This document shows, one piece after another, positions 33,804-42,439 of a stretch of 64,000 bases of DNA; the first letter of the stretch is position 1, and the number at the start of each line of letters is the position of its first letter. Both the position numbers and the translations under genes were made by a program. The DNA is taken from assembly GCA_948524275.1 (NCBI GenBank), contig CAOSLI010000004.1, forward strand, positions 75,082-139,081, written 5' to 3'. The notes beneath the pieces are model-generated. The model worked only from the letters and a program-made list of their open reading frames with translations. It was not told the DNA's origin and did no database searches. The stretch comes from an uncultured Clostridia bacterium. Lineage in GTDB: Bacteria; Bacillota; Clostridia; TANB77; CAG-508.

Positions 33804-34691
33804 TTAAATTTGTTCTAGTACTCTATAATTAAATTCCATTGCTCTAATGTATGCATCTTTACTGCTTTCTCCATGCATAGCAGAATCTAAAGTATATATC
33901 TGAGCACCTGTTTCATTTGCAAGGCTTTCTGCTGTTTTTTTATCATCTTCTTTATCTATAAAAATAGTCTTAATGTTTTCTTTTTTCATTTTCTCAATTA
34001 TTTCTTTAAGCTCTTCTGCTGATAGAGCTTTATGTTCGTGATCTGTTTCAATTACAGTAGCATTTATCCCTACTTCATCAAGTAAATAGACAATAGCTTC
34101 ATTTAGACATATTGCTGGTTTTTCAGAGATACTTTTTAAACTTTCATATTGTGACTTTAGACTTGTTAGTTCTTTAACATATAGCTCAGCATTATGTTCA
34201 TATATCTCTTTATTTTTCTTATTTAATCTTTGTAATTCTTCTGATATAACTTTTACCTGAGAAATATAATTTTCTATGCTAAGCCATATGTGTGCATTTT
34301 CTTCTTCCTCATCTGATATCATTTTTTTTACATTTCTTCCACTTTCTATAATATTAATCTTTGGATATGAGTCCTTTATCTTATCCAAAAAACTCTCCAA
34401 TCGTTTTCCATTTTGAATTAAAACATCAGTTTTTTCAATCTTTTTAAGGTCTCCAGTGGCTAATGTATAATCATGTATGCATCCTGTACTGCTTTCTGTC
34501 ATATTACTTATTTCCACATTTTCTGCGCCATCTGTTATATTTAGAGCCATTACATAAATTGGATAAAATGTAGTCAGTATCTTAAACTCTCCATCACCCA
34601 TTCTTTGCTTTTTATTTATATTGGCATATACAATTGCAATGATTAATATAACTACAAGTATAAGCTTTATTATAATACTTTTATTTTTCAT
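33804..34691 (-). CDS. Metal ABC transporter substrate-binding protein (ZnuA family)
   Basis: A 295-residue cluster A-I binding protein. A hydrophobic N-terminus (about 7-24) has no lipobox cysteine, so it may be held by an uncleaved anchor. Metal-site segments: CIHDYTLATGDL (first His, about 77), AHIWLS (second His, about 142), ETDHEHKALSAEEL (third region) and FIDKEDDKKTAESLA (acidic ligand region). The His/Asp-rich DHEH segment fits zinc. It is the first gene of the operon. Confidence 0.88.
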   Translation of the reverse strand: MKNKSIIIKLILVVILIIAIVYANINKKQRMGDGEFKILTTFYPIYVMALNITDGAENVEISNMTESSTGCIHDYTLATGDLKKIEKTDVLIQNGKRLESFLDKIKDSYPKINIIESGRNVKKMISDEEEENAHIWLSIENYISQVKVISEELQRLNKKNKEIYEHNAELYVKELTSLKSQYESLKSISEKPAICLNEAIVYLLDEVGINATVIETDHEHKALSAEELKEIIEKMKKENIKTIFIDKEDDKKTAESLANETGAQIYTLDSAMHGESSKDAYIRAMEFNYRVLEQI

Positions 34692-34723
34692 TTATAAATT
34701 ACCTCTATCTAATTTAAAGATGA

Positions 34724-34747
34724 GCTGATTATTTTTTAATAATCAGC
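34724..34747 (-). terminator. Probable terminator of the M23 peptidase gene
   Basis: GCTGATTATT (34724-34733) and AATAATCAGC (34738-34747) form a perfect 10-base stem. The T-tract on the minus strand is poor (TCATCTTT), so it may be an attenuator ahead of the zinc operon instead. Confidence 0.55.
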
Positions 34748-34758
34748 CCTATAATTCT

Positions 34759-35736
34759 TTAGTTATATACATAATTTTGTGGATTTACCGCTTTTCCATT
34801 ATATCTTATCTCAAAATGTAAATGGTTACCTGTTGATATACCTGTTGAACCAACTTTTGCAATAACCTGTCCCTGTGCGACTTGTTCGCCAGTTCTAACA
34901 TTTAATTCACTACAATGTCCATATAGAATTACAACATTACTTGTTGATTGAACTACTACTACATTTCCATAACCTGAATATCCATGCCCGCTTCCAGAGA
35001 AAATAACTTTTCCTCCTGCTGATGCTTTTATGGCAGTTCCCTTTGGTGCAGCAATGTCTAGTCCTTTATGGTTGTCTCTCCATCTTATTCCATATCTTGA
35101 TGAAATTACTCCTGTTACTGGTTTTATTAATGTAACTCCTATATTTGTTGGTGCAGCTGTTTGACTATTGTCAATTTGTGTTCCTATATTTCTATATGCA
35201 CTTGTTTGTTTTACAACCTTTTTTACATATAATTCTGATACGCAAGTATCTACACTTTTATATTCAGCTTGTGCTGTTTCGTATTTTTCAACTATTCCTA
35301 GCTTGTCCTTATTAGCACTATCCTTATCTTTTAATTGCTTTATTACATCTTCGGCTTCAGAAAATGATGGAACATATACTTTTTCTTCATTGTTATTTGT
35401 AATTGCATAGTATTTGTAGTACGTAGTTCCAGCTGTTGTAACTTTTTCAAATATTTCATCATCGTTAGTCTCTACATCTCTTTTTAGCATACATGATGTA
35501 TATACAGGCATTTCTTTAAGTTCAACAAATGCAATGTTGTCTCCATTACCTTTTGTTATGTAATTGTTTATTCTTCTTTGTAAATCTATCTTATCTCTTG
35601 TATAACCTATTATTTCACCATTTAGACTTACACTATATGTCTGTTTATATGTTAATTGTAAAATTCCTAATATTATTACTGCTGCAACTACTATTATTGT
35701 TAGGAATTTGACAATACTTCTTATTCCTATTACCAA
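34759..35736 (-). CDS. M23 family metallopeptidase, membrane-anchored
   Basis: A 325-residue cell-wall hydrolase. An N-terminal membrane helix (about 8-28) is followed by a linker domain and a C-terminal M23 domain (about 205-322) with HKGLDIAAPKGT and HLHFEI, giving the full zinc-ligand set. It probably cuts peptide cross-links in peptidoglycan. Start is uncertain: TTG at 35736 has no good ribosome binding site, while GGAGG lies 9 bases before an in-frame ATA at 35754, which would add six residues. No ATG is available. Confidence 0.85.
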   Translation of the reverse strand: MVIGIRSIVKFLTIIVVAAVIILGILQLTYKQTYSVSLNGEIIGYTRDKIDLQRRINNYITKGNGDNIAFVELKEMPVYTSCMLKRDVETNDDEIFEKVTTAGTTYYKYYAITNNNEEKVYVPSFSEAEDVIKQLKDKDSANKDKLGIVEKYETAQAEYKSVDTCVSELYVKKVVKQTSAYRNIGTQIDNSQTAAPTNIGVTLIKPVTGVISSRYGIRWRDNHKGLDIAAPKGTAIKASAGGKVIFSGSGHGYSGYGNVVVVQSTSNVVILYGHCSELNVRTGEQVAQGQVIAKVGSTGISTGNHLHFEIRYNGKAVNPQNYVYN

Positions 35737-35861
35737 TCTCTTAAAAATATTTATGTTTTTTTACCTCCAGTTCTTTTTGCGTTATATATATTTCGTTTAT
35801 TGTTGTAATATTTTTATGCAAGTAAGTATTACTTCCGTAATATTTTACCCGCATATATATT

Positions 35862-37886
35862 TTACCCTTTTATTATCAATTTGTCAAATTTATTGTTAAT
35901 ATAATTCTCTAATTTTTGCATAAACTCTTCTGCTTTTATTTCTTTTTGTGCTACCATACTTAATCCCTTCTCCCAGCTAGCTGTTAGCTTTGGATTTAAT
36001 ATGTCTGGCATTGATTTATATACTATATCATATATATTTTCTCCTTTTTGTGTTGGTGTTATTATTTGAGTTTTTGTGTTAATTTGAATATATTTAATTT
36101 TTTCTAGTTTTTTTATAATTTCTGCCCTTGTTGCACTTGTTCCAATTCCGTCACCTTTTATCTGTTCTCTTAACTCTTCGTCTTCTATTAGTTTACCTGC
36201 GTTTTCCATTGCTAAGATTATTGAACCAGAGTTATATCTTGTTGGTGGCGTCGTTTCTGACTCTTTTATTTCGTATTTATCTAGTGTAAGCACTTGTCCT
36301 TTTTTTACATCAATTTCTGCCATAGTTTGCTCACTATTTGTGTCTTTTGTTTTGTTATCTTGCTCTCCATTTGCATCACTTTTTTTGCCTTGCTCTACCT
36401 GGTCATTTTGCTTTTTTAAGATTTCTAAATAACCTTTTTTAATGCAGACTTTTGAGCTTGCATAAAATTTTTCGCCCTCAACATCTATAGTTATATTTAG
36501 CTTGTTAAATTCTGCTGCTGGATAAAAGATGGCTAAAAATCTCTTTACTATTATATTATACACTTTTTGATGAAGTTCTGGTATTTTGCTTAAATTCTCG
36601 TAACCCTGTCCTGTTGGAGTTATGGCATAGTGGTCGGTTATCTTGCTATCATTTACGTATTTTGTTTTTAGCAGATTGGTTGAGTACTTTTCTTCTTTCA
36701 TTTGCTTTATATATCCTTGAATTTCTTCATCTTTATAACCCTGAGCTATTCCATTTAAATTTTTTGTAATTACCTTTGCTACTGCAGTTGATAGCACTCT
36801 TGCATCAGTTCTTGGGTATGTAACTAGCTTTTTTTCATATAGATTTTGAATTATATCGAGTGTTTCATCTGGTTTTATTTTGAATCTTTTTGTACATTCA
36901 TTTTGTATCTCAGCTAGGTTAAATAATAGTGGTGCATTTTCCTTTTGCTTTGTTTTCTTTACTTCTTCGACAACTATCTTTTTTCCTTGCAAACTTTTTG
37001 TAAACCCTTCTGCATCTTGTTTTTGTTTAAAGCCTGAGTCATTGTATAGCTTTGTGGATTCCCAAAATTTTGAGGTTTCTTGAACTTTCCATTCTGCTGA
37101 TAATGTTTTTTGTTCTTCTATGTTTTCAGTATCCTGTTTGGTAGTTTTTTTATCGTCAGTATTTTTCTTATCATCGGCAGTTAAAAAATTTCCTACAATT
37201 TTATAAAATGGCGTTTTCTCAAAATTTCTAATTTCTCTTTCTCTTTCAACCACCATTCCTAGTACACATGTCATAACTCTACCTACTGAAATTGATGCCT
37301 TTTCTTCTCCTATGCTTTGTGCTAGTCTTCTTCCATAAATAATTGACAACATTCTTGAGAAATTTATTCCTATTAGATAATCTTCTTTTGCTCTTAAATA
37401 TGCACTGTCTGATAAACTATCATATTCTGATAGTTCCTTTGCTTCTTTTATTCCTCTTTTTATTTCATCTTCTGTTTGTGAGTCTATCCAAATTCTTCTT
37501 TTCTCTTTTCCAGTAATGCCGAGCATTTGGTCAACTAATCTATATATATACTCTCCTTCTCGCCCAGAGTCAGTTGCAACGTATATTGCGTCTACATCCT
37601 CACGGGTAATTTGACTTTTTATAATTTCAAATTGATTTTCTACGCCTTTGATAACTTCGTATTTCCATGTCTTTGGTATGAATGGAAGTGTGTCTAGTCT
37701 CCAAAATTTTAGGTTTTCATCGTATTTTTCTGGATAACTCATAGTTACCAAATGACCGACACACCAAGTAATTATCCAGTCTTTTGACTCGATATATCCG
37801 TTTTTCCTAGTTCCATTTTCTCCTATGACCTTTGCAAATTCCATTGCTACCGAAGGTTTTTCTGTTATCAATATCTTTTTACTCAT
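35862..37886 (-). CDS. topB: DNA topoisomerase III (type IA)
   Basis: A 674-residue type IA topoisomerase. Toprim motifs: ITEKPSVAMEFAKVIG (Glu, about 8) and ATDSGREGEYIYR (DxD-like, about 105). The active-site tyrosine is in TYPRTDARVLS (about 357). It has no C-terminal zinc ribbons. A charged Asp/Lys/Glu-rich insertion occurs around 225-255 and another around 505-530. The promoter lies so close to the ATG that the mRNA should be leaderless. Confidence 0.93.
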   Translation of the reverse strand: MSKKILITEKPSVAMEFAKVIGENGTRKNGYIESKDWIITWCVGHLVTMSYPEKYDENLKFWRLDTLPFIPKTWKYEVIKGVENQFEIIKSQITREDVDAIYVATDSGREGEYIYRLVDQMLGITGKEKRRIWIDSQTEDEIKRGIKEAKELSEYDSLSDSAYLRAKEDYLIGINFSRMLSIIYGRRLAQSIGEEKASISVGRVMTCVLGMVVEREREIRNFEKTPFYKIVGNFLTADDKKNTDDKKTTKQDTENIEEQKTLSAEWKVQETSKFWESTKLYNDSGFKQKQDAEGFTKSLQGKKIVVEEVKKTKQKENAPLLFNLAEIQNECTKRFKIKPDETLDIIQNLYEKKLVTYPRTDARVLSTAVAKVITKNLNGIAQGYKDEEIQGYIKQMKEEKYSTNLLKTKYVNDSKITDHYAITPTGQGYENLSKIPELHQKVYNIIVKRFLAIFYPAAEFNKLNITIDVEGEKFYASSKVCIKKGYLEILKKQNDQVEQGKKSDANGEQDNKTKDTNSEQTMAEIDVKKGQVLTLDKYEIKESETTPPTRYNSGSIILAMENAGKLIEDEELREQIKGDGIGTSATRAEIIKKLEKIKYIQINTKTQIITPTQKGENIYDIVYKSMPDILNPKLTASWEKGLSMVAQKEIKAEEFMQKLENYINNKFDKLIIKG

Positions 37887-37893
37887 GAAATAT

Positions 37894-37922
37894 TTTATAT
37901 CATATTATTTGACTAATGTCAA
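37894..37922 (-). promoter_or_regulatory. topB promoter implying a leaderless transcript
   Basis: -35 TTGACA (37917-37922), 17 bases, -10 TATAAA (37894-37899) on the minus strand. The -10 ends 7 bases before the A of the ATG (37886), so transcription should begin at or next to the start codon. No Shine-Dalgarno sequence exists in this space. Confidence 0.7.
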
Positions 37923-38039
37923 AATTGTTTTAGGGAGTTTTTAATTAGAAATTATTTGTTTGTAATAAATTGTTGTGCGCATTTTTTAAATTCGATTTAA
38001 TTTGTTTGATTTAAATTTTTCAAATAAGATTTATAAAAT

Positions 38040-38061
38040 GATCTAAAGTTTACTTTTAGAT
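38040..38061 (-). terminator. Weak terminator after the toxin gene
   Basis: ATCTAAA and TTTAGAT form a 7-base stem followed on the minus strand by CATTTTAT. Confidence 0.45.
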
Positions 38062-38369
38062 TATAATAAATTATCTATGTAATTTCTTTTATTATAGTAA
38101 ATATGTGAAATATATACAGTCTTGCTTAATTCGTCGATTGTATATAGAATAATATAATGATTAACTACTATTCGCCTGTATTGTATTTCTAGACTTGAAG
38201 TGACTTTTCCAAATATTTTTGGAGCTCTTTTTAGTAATGTAAGATTATATTTTATTTTCTGCCTTAGTTTATTTGCAGCCATTGGAGCTTTTAAACTGTT
38301 TTCTATATAATATAAAATTTCTTTTAATTCATGCAAAAATTCATCTGTACCTTTTATTTTATATACCAT
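38061..38369 (-). CDS. RelE/ParE-family toxin
   Basis: A 102-residue toxin of the RelE/ParE superfamily: an N-terminal DEFLHELKEILYYIENSL helix pair and the C-terminal strand set EIQYRRIVVNHYIILYTIDE, summarised by RRIVVNHYIILY. This subgroup either poisons gyrase (ParE) or cuts mRNA (RelE); which one applies cannot be told here. Its start overlaps the antitoxin by 11 bases, as is usual in toxin-antitoxin operons. Confidence 0.87.
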   Translation of the reverse strand: MVYKIKGTDEFLHELKEILYYIENSLKAPMAANKLRQKIKYNLTLLKRAPKIFGKVTSSLEIQYRRIVVNHYIILYTIDELSKTVYISHIYYNKRNYIDNLL

Positions 38370-38565
38370 ATTCTTCCTTCCATTCTTTGAATACTTCCTC
38401 CATATCTCTTACTCTTCCATTTTTTATATCATCTTCTGCTCTTAATAAATGCTCTTCAATATCTTTATCTAGCATATTTTTATTATATCTTTTCGCATTC
38501 ATTATTATTGTATTTTTACTACGTATTATACTCTCTACTTTTGAAATACCAGTTATATTTTTCAT
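38359..38565 (-). CDS. Antitoxin of the RelE/ParE pair
   Basis: A 68-residue protein. The C-terminal half, DIEEHLLRAEDDIKNGRVRD followed by MEEVFKEW, is the toxin-binding tail typical of StbD/RelB-like antitoxins. The N-terminus probably binds DNA and autoregulates. AAGGAGG precedes the ATG, and a good promoter lies at 38597-38625. Confidence 0.85.
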   Translation of the reverse strand: MKNITGISKVESIIRSKNTIIMNAKRYNKNMLDKDIEEHLLRAEDDIKNGRVRDMEEVFKEWKEEYGI

Positions 38566-38596
38566 GTTTACCTCCTTAAATTTTTATTGTATTTAT

Positions 38597-38625
38597 ATAT
38601 TACCATATTATTACAAAGTATGCAA
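38597..38625 (-). promoter_or_regulatory. Promoter of the toxin-antitoxin operon
   Basis: -35 TTGCAT (38620-38625), 17 bases, -10 TAATAT (38597-38602), minus strand. Confidence 0.65.
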
Positions 38626-38687
38626 TAGATAAATAAATATTTTTATATTTTTTCGTTAATATTAAATTTTGACGTTTTCAATTATCA

Positions 38688-38712
38688 CAAAGACCAGCGA
38701 ATTTCGCTGGTC
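38688..38712 (-). terminator. Terminator of the 278-aa gene
   Basis: GACCAGCGAA and TTCGCTGGTC (38692-38712) form a perfect 10-base stem with a one-base centre, followed on the minus strand by TTTGTG. Confidence 0.65.
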
Positions 38713-38744
38713 CTTGCTCTTCGAATTACTTTTAGATAGATTGC

Positions 38745-39581
38745 TTATGCAGAAAGCTCTTCGTAGTCAACTTCGCTCGTAACCTCAAGACCTTCCTTCT
38801 TAGCAATTTCAAGCATACCTTTGTGAACTGTGATGAATCGGTCCCACATTACCTCTACATCAACACCTTGATTCCAATCATCCTTTACACTAACAGATAC
38901 CTCTCCGTCATAACAATAAAGGAAAGAAATTTTCACATGGTCTCTTTGCATTAATGCATACAGCTTATAGTCTGTGCTATCACCTCTGCTATAATGTGCC
39001 TCACACATAAGCACAGCCTCGAAATCATCGCAGGTTGTTATGTGCAACTCATCGTCATAAGGTTCAACATGTTGCCAGATGTCATCAGGGTTTGTTTCGC
39101 GTCTTGCTTCCATAACGACTTCAGTAAGCTCCAATATTTCTTTTAAGAGCAAATCTTTTGCGTCGATGGTCTGGGTTTCGGTTTCGGAGAGCGCCATCTT
39201 TCTTTTCTCTTCTGCCGCAATCTCTAGTTCTCTCATTGTATCTCTTTCCGGATATACGCCGTTATTCTCCGTCAGATATGAAACAATGCTCTGTATCAAA
39301 GGGTCGTCAGCAAGATGCCTATGCTCAATATACCCGTCCAACCTTGCCTTGAAGTCTTTCTTCAAGTACTTTTCAACCTCTGCCTCGCTTTTAAGCGTCA
39401 CAACATCGGACAGCTCGTCAGCACATCCAGTAAACGGATCCATATTGACGTAAAATGATACCTCTCCATCCTTGGCGAGCTTCTCCAGCAGATTATTGCG
39501 GTTTTCCTCGTTTACATCGCAGATCTTCCGCAAATCTCCCAGGACTCTCCTGCTTACCTTGCCATTGTAATTCTTAATCAT
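38745..39581 (-). CDS. Hypothetical protein, 278 aa, higher-GC stand-alone gene
   Basis: I do not recognise this acidic, Asp/Glu-rich cytosolic protein. I chose ATG 39581 (MIKNYNGKVSRR) because AAGGAGG lies 6 bases upstream; the longer start at 39602 would place the ribosome binding site inside the gene. It has a perfect consensus promoter, a leader hairpin (CGGAGGC/GCCTCCG, about 39604-39624) and its own terminator. Codon use is far richer in G and C than nearby genes, close to half in the lines I counted. It shares this design with the genes at 253, 17855 and 18696. Confidence 0.7.
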   Translation of the reverse strand: MIKNYNGKVSRRVLGDLRKICDVNEENRNNLLEKLAKDGEVSFYVNMDPFTGCADELSDVVTLKSEAEVEKYLKKDFKARLDGYIEHRHLADDPLIQSIVSYLTENNGVYPERDTMRELEIAAEEKRKMALSETETQTIDAKDLLLKEILELTEVVMEARRETNPDDIWQHVEPYDDELHITTCDDFEAVLMCEAHYSRGDSTDYKLYALMQRDHVKISFLYCYDGEVSVSVKDDWNQGVDVEVMWDRFITVHKGMLEIAKKEGLEVTSEVDYEELSA

Positions 39582-39667
39582 TTTAATCCTCCTTGTAGTC
39601 ATTCGGAGGCTATTATTGCCTCCGAAAGCCGTTGTTTCAAAGGCAACAAAATTTTTGTCGCATTTTT

Positions 39668-39696
39668 ATTATACTATGCTTTACATAAAATGTCAA
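39668..39696 (-). promoter_or_regulatory. Perfect consensus sigma-A promoter of the 278-aa gene
   Basis: TTGACA (39691-39696), exactly 17 bases, TATAAT (39668-39673) on the minus strand. Confidence 0.88.
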
Positions 39697-39732
39697 CAAA
39701 CTGTTGCTGAGTTTCAAAATAAATTCTGTCAT

Positions 39733-40764
39733 TTACATCTTTTTGCAAACTATTACACATATTTGTAGAAGTCCTAAATATCCAAACACAGGAAACAACA
39801 CTCCGACTAAATTTGAAAATCCTATTTTTGAGATTAGAACTGAGATTATACACATTATGCACGCAACCTGTGTATACCTTTTATTTTTTTCAATATTTCC
39901 TAATCTATTTTGCAAGTAACTGGTTCCAAGCGACACAGCTGTCGTATATATTGAACCTAATATGACTATTCCATATAAGTATTTTAAAAATCTAGATTTT
40001 CTTGAAATTATATAAACTGCTGGCATTTCTAGTGATTCTATTGGGACATCTGATTTTGTTAGTAGGAAATATATAATTGCTCCTAAAAGTCCAACTATTA
40101 ATGCGCTTATGGTTGTTATCTTAAATATTTGCCTTTTATTTTTTAGATATTGCTTTAATGCTATTAGCACTGGTACTAGTAAAATGCTGTTGTAGCTACC
40201 ATATAAAATGCTACTTATTATGAAATTTTTATTATTTATTTTTGCAATACTTTGCATAGTATTTACTACATTACTTCCCTCTAGCATTATCATGCCAATT
40301 ATAATTATTGTGCTAACCATGATTGGCACTAGTATTTCGTTTGCCTTTACTGTTCCTTCAATGCTTTTTCTTAATGTCAGATATGCAGCTATTGCAAGTA
40401 AGCCGCTTCCAATTAGGCTGTTTATACCTAGTTCTTGACTAAAATATGCGCCAAATCCTGACACCATAATAAAAAAAGATACAAGCAAAAATATATTAAC
40501 AATATTATTTATTATATCTTTTGTTTTCTTGTTTTTCTTAATTAGAATGTCTAAAAAATCTTTATATGTATGTATATTGTGGCTGTTTACTATTTTTAAT
40601 GTTTTATATGTCACAAATGCTATAATAGTGCACGATATTGCTATTCCAAGCAGTCCTTCTTTTCCATATGAAAAGAAGAATAAATACATCTCTTGACCTG
40701 ATGCAAATCCTGCGCCTATCATCGCGCCTATTATCACTGAAACTACTTTTAGAATATTACCCAT
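39733..40764 (-). CDS. YkvI-like membrane carrier
   Basis: A 343-residue protein with about ten membrane helices. It begins VVSVIIGAMIGAGFASGQEM, the typical start of the YkvI family, which is related to amino-acid carriers of the APC fold. The substrate is unknown. The only Shine-Dalgarno (GGGAG, 6 bases before the ATG) lies in the 3' arm of the hairpin at 40765-40798, so translation may be limited unless that hairpin is opened. Confidence 0.82.
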   Translation of the reverse strand: MGNILKVVSVIIGAMIGAGFASGQEMYLFFFSYGKEGLLGIAISCTIIAFVTYKTLKIVNSHNIHTYKDFLDILIKKNKKTKDIINNIVNIFLLVSFFIMVSGFGAYFSQELGINSLIGSGLLAIAAYLTLRKSIEGTVKANEILVPIMVSTIIIIGMIMLEGSNVVNTMQSIAKINNKNFIISSILYGSYNSILLVPVLIALKQYLKNKRQIFKITTISALIVGLLGAIIYFLLTKSDVPIESLEMPAVYIISRKSRFLKYLYGIVILGSIYTTAVSLGTSYLQNRLGNIEKNKRYTQVACIMCIISVLISKIGFSNLVGVLFPVFGYLGLLQICVIVCKKM

Positions 40765-40798
40765 AAAAAACTCCCATACTATTTTATTTGGGAGTTTT
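40765..40798 (-). terminator. Terminator-like hairpin that also contains the next gene's ribosome binding site
   Basis: AAAACTCCCA (40767-40776) pairs with TGGGAGTTTT (40789-40798). On the minus strand the hairpin is followed by TTTTTT and then directly by the ATG of the YkvI-like gene. It can end trmL transcription or hide the GGGAG site of the downstream gene. Confidence 0.7.
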
Positions 40799-40839
40799 AA
40801 ATATTATGATTTTTCATGCCTAAAATCATCGCTTTTTAT

Positions 40840-41343
40840 TTAGTTATTATCGAAGTATCCGCTTATCTCTTCTAAGCCTTCAAAATTGCATTGTCTAAAT
40901 ATGTCATAAACTACAATTGATACTGAATTTGATAAATTAAGTGATCGTAATGTCGGTCTCATTGGAATTCTAATTGTCTTGTCAATATATTTTAATAGTA
41001 TATCTTCTGGTAAGCCCTTTGTTTCTTTACCAAATAAAATAAATATCTCGTCCATTTCTTTGTAGTTTGGTTCTGAGTAAACATTTTTTCCTTTTGTGGT
41101 TACAAAGAACATATTATTTTCTTCTGGCTTATATTTTTCTAGGAATCTTTGGAATGAGTCATGTTCTTCAATTTCAAGTTTGTCCCAATAATCAAGTCCA
41201 GCTCTCTTTACAGCCTTTTCATCTATTTTGAATCCAAGTGGATGTACTAAATGTAATTTAGCTCCTGTTGCTGCACAAGTTCTTGCTATATTTCCTGTAT
41301 TTTGTGGTATTTCTGGTTCTACTAATACGACGTTTAATTTCAT
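40840..41343 (-). CDS. trmL: tRNA (cytidine(34)-2'-O)-methyltransferase TrmL
   Basis: A 167-residue SPOUT methyltransferase. Motifs: LVEPEIPQNTGNIARTCAAT (motif 1), FGKETKGLPE (motif 2) and IPMRPTLRSLNLSNSVSIVVYD, whose LNLSNS core forms the knot (motif 3). TrmL methylates the wobble ribose of certain tRNA-Leu species. Length and motifs are canonical. Confidence 0.95.
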   Translation of the reverse strand: MKLNVVLVEPEIPQNTGNIARTCAATGAKLHLVHPLGFKIDEKAVKRAGLDYWDKLEIEEHDSFQRFLEKYKPEENNMFFVTTKGKNVYSEPNYKEMDEIFILFGKETKGLPEDILLKYIDKTIRIPMRPTLRSLNLSNSVSIVVYDIFRQCNFEGLEEISGYFDNN

Positions 41344-41397
41344 AGCTTCTCCTTTTTGACTTTTATTATGTATTTTCTTTTGTTAATGCTAAGTAAT

Positions 41398-42063
41398 TTA
41401 TTTCATTTGGTATCTCTCTAAATCAACTTTATAATTTGTTACTTCTATTCCATCTGCAACTAGCCTTTGCTTTTGGACATCTATTCCATCATCTCCAAAA
41501 TTTTTTGATAATTCTCCTTTGCTGTTTACGACTTTGTAACATGGATATTTTATTGGATCTGGATTGACGTGCAAAATATTTCCTACAACTCTGCATAATC
41601 TTTTGTTTCCTAGATGTTCTGCTATTTGAGCATATGTTACTACTTTTCCCTTTGAAATTGTTAGCAGATAGTCATATACTTTTTGATTTAAATTTTCTCC
41701 TGTTTTATTCTTTTTTGTTATGTGCTTTTGCTTTTTCTTTGTCAATTCATAACTTTGGTCTATTAGCTCAAACGTCAATTCTTTATTGGCATTTTGACTG
41801 ATGATAATGGTATTCCAGTACTCTTTATTCATATGATATGCTGGAATTATATAGTCATATGTATTTCTTAACAAATCAGAATAGTCAGGTTCTGTTTTAA
41901 CATTTACATATTCTTCACCATTCACTTGCATGATAAGTGCAAACCATTTTCTGTTATCCTCATGTCTAAAAATTGCAGCATCTGGTGTATCATTCCATAA
42001 ATATTCTGGATGTGCATCATATTTTTCTTCTATGTAATTAAATATTTCTTCTCGGTTTGTCAT
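41398..42063 (-). CDS. YjbR-like domain fused to a 6-O-methylguanine-DNA methyltransferase-like domain
   Basis: A 221-residue two-domain protein. The N-terminus (about 1-115) matches the MmcQ/YjbR DNA-binding-like fold (YIEEKYDAHPEYLW, FRHEDNRKWFALIM). After a Lys-rich linker, the C-terminus (about 128-220) is an MGMT/Ada-type wHTH domain: VTYAQIAEHLGNKRLCRVVG and PCYKVV. The cysteine of the PCHR box is kept, with YK instead of HR, so alkyl transfer is possible but not certain. Probably DNA alkylation repair. Confidence 0.85.
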   Translation of the reverse strand: MTNREEIFNYIEEKYDAHPEYLWNDTPDAAIFRHEDNRKWFALIMQVNGEEYVNVKTEPDYSDLLRNTYDYIIPAYHMNKEYWNTIIISQNANKELTFELIDQSYELTKKKQKHITKKNKTGENLNQKVYDYLLTISKGKVVTYAQIAEHLGNKRLCRVVGNILHVNPDPIKYPCYKVVNSKGELSKNFGDDGIDVQKQRLVADGIEVTNYKVDLERYQMK

Positions 42064-42083
42064 TTATTTTTAGCCTCTTATCA

Positions 42084-42434
42084 TTATAAAATTTTCCATG
42101 TTTCTTCTTTAAATCCTACAAGAATGCATTTATCTGATATTAGTAGTGGTCTTTTTATAAGCATCCCATCACTTGCTAATAGTTTTATTTTTTCTTTGTC
42201 ACTCATTTCTGTTAGCTTGTCTTTTAAACCCAACTCTTTGTATTTTAGTCCACTTGTATTAAACCATTTCTTTATATCAAGATTGCTTTTTTCTATCCAA
42301 TTTGTTAATTCTTCTATAGTTGGCGTTTCTGTTACAATATTTCTATCTGTATATTCTATGTTATATTCTTCTAACCATTTCTTTGCTTTTTGGCATGTAG
42401 AACATTTTGGGTATTGTATAAATATGTTTTTCAT
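42084..42434 (-). CDS. ArsC/Spx-family thioredoxin-fold protein
   Basis: A 116-residue protein with an N-terminal CSTCQKAKKWL motif (CxxC at about 11-14), an IVTETPTIEEL loop and KRPLLISDKCILVGF near the end. This is the ArsC/YffB/Spx fold. The CxxC pattern and stand-alone setting fit YffB/MgsR-like proteins better than a true arsenate reductase. It lies between the NUDIX and MGMT-fusion genes, all co-directional. Confidence 0.83.
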   Translation of the reverse strand: MKNIFIQYPKCSTCQKAKKWLEEYNIEYTDRNIVTETPTIEELTNWIEKSNLDIKKWFNTSGLKYKELGLKDKLTEMSDKEKIKLLASDGMLIKRPLLISDKCILVGFKEETWKIL

Positions 42435-42439
42435 TGTAT

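Noticed and set aside
40208..40438. Plus-strand hydrophobic frame inside the YkvI-like gene (and similar plus-strand frames elsewhere)
   Set aside because: They are antisense shadows of membrane-protein genes, without ribosome binding sites.
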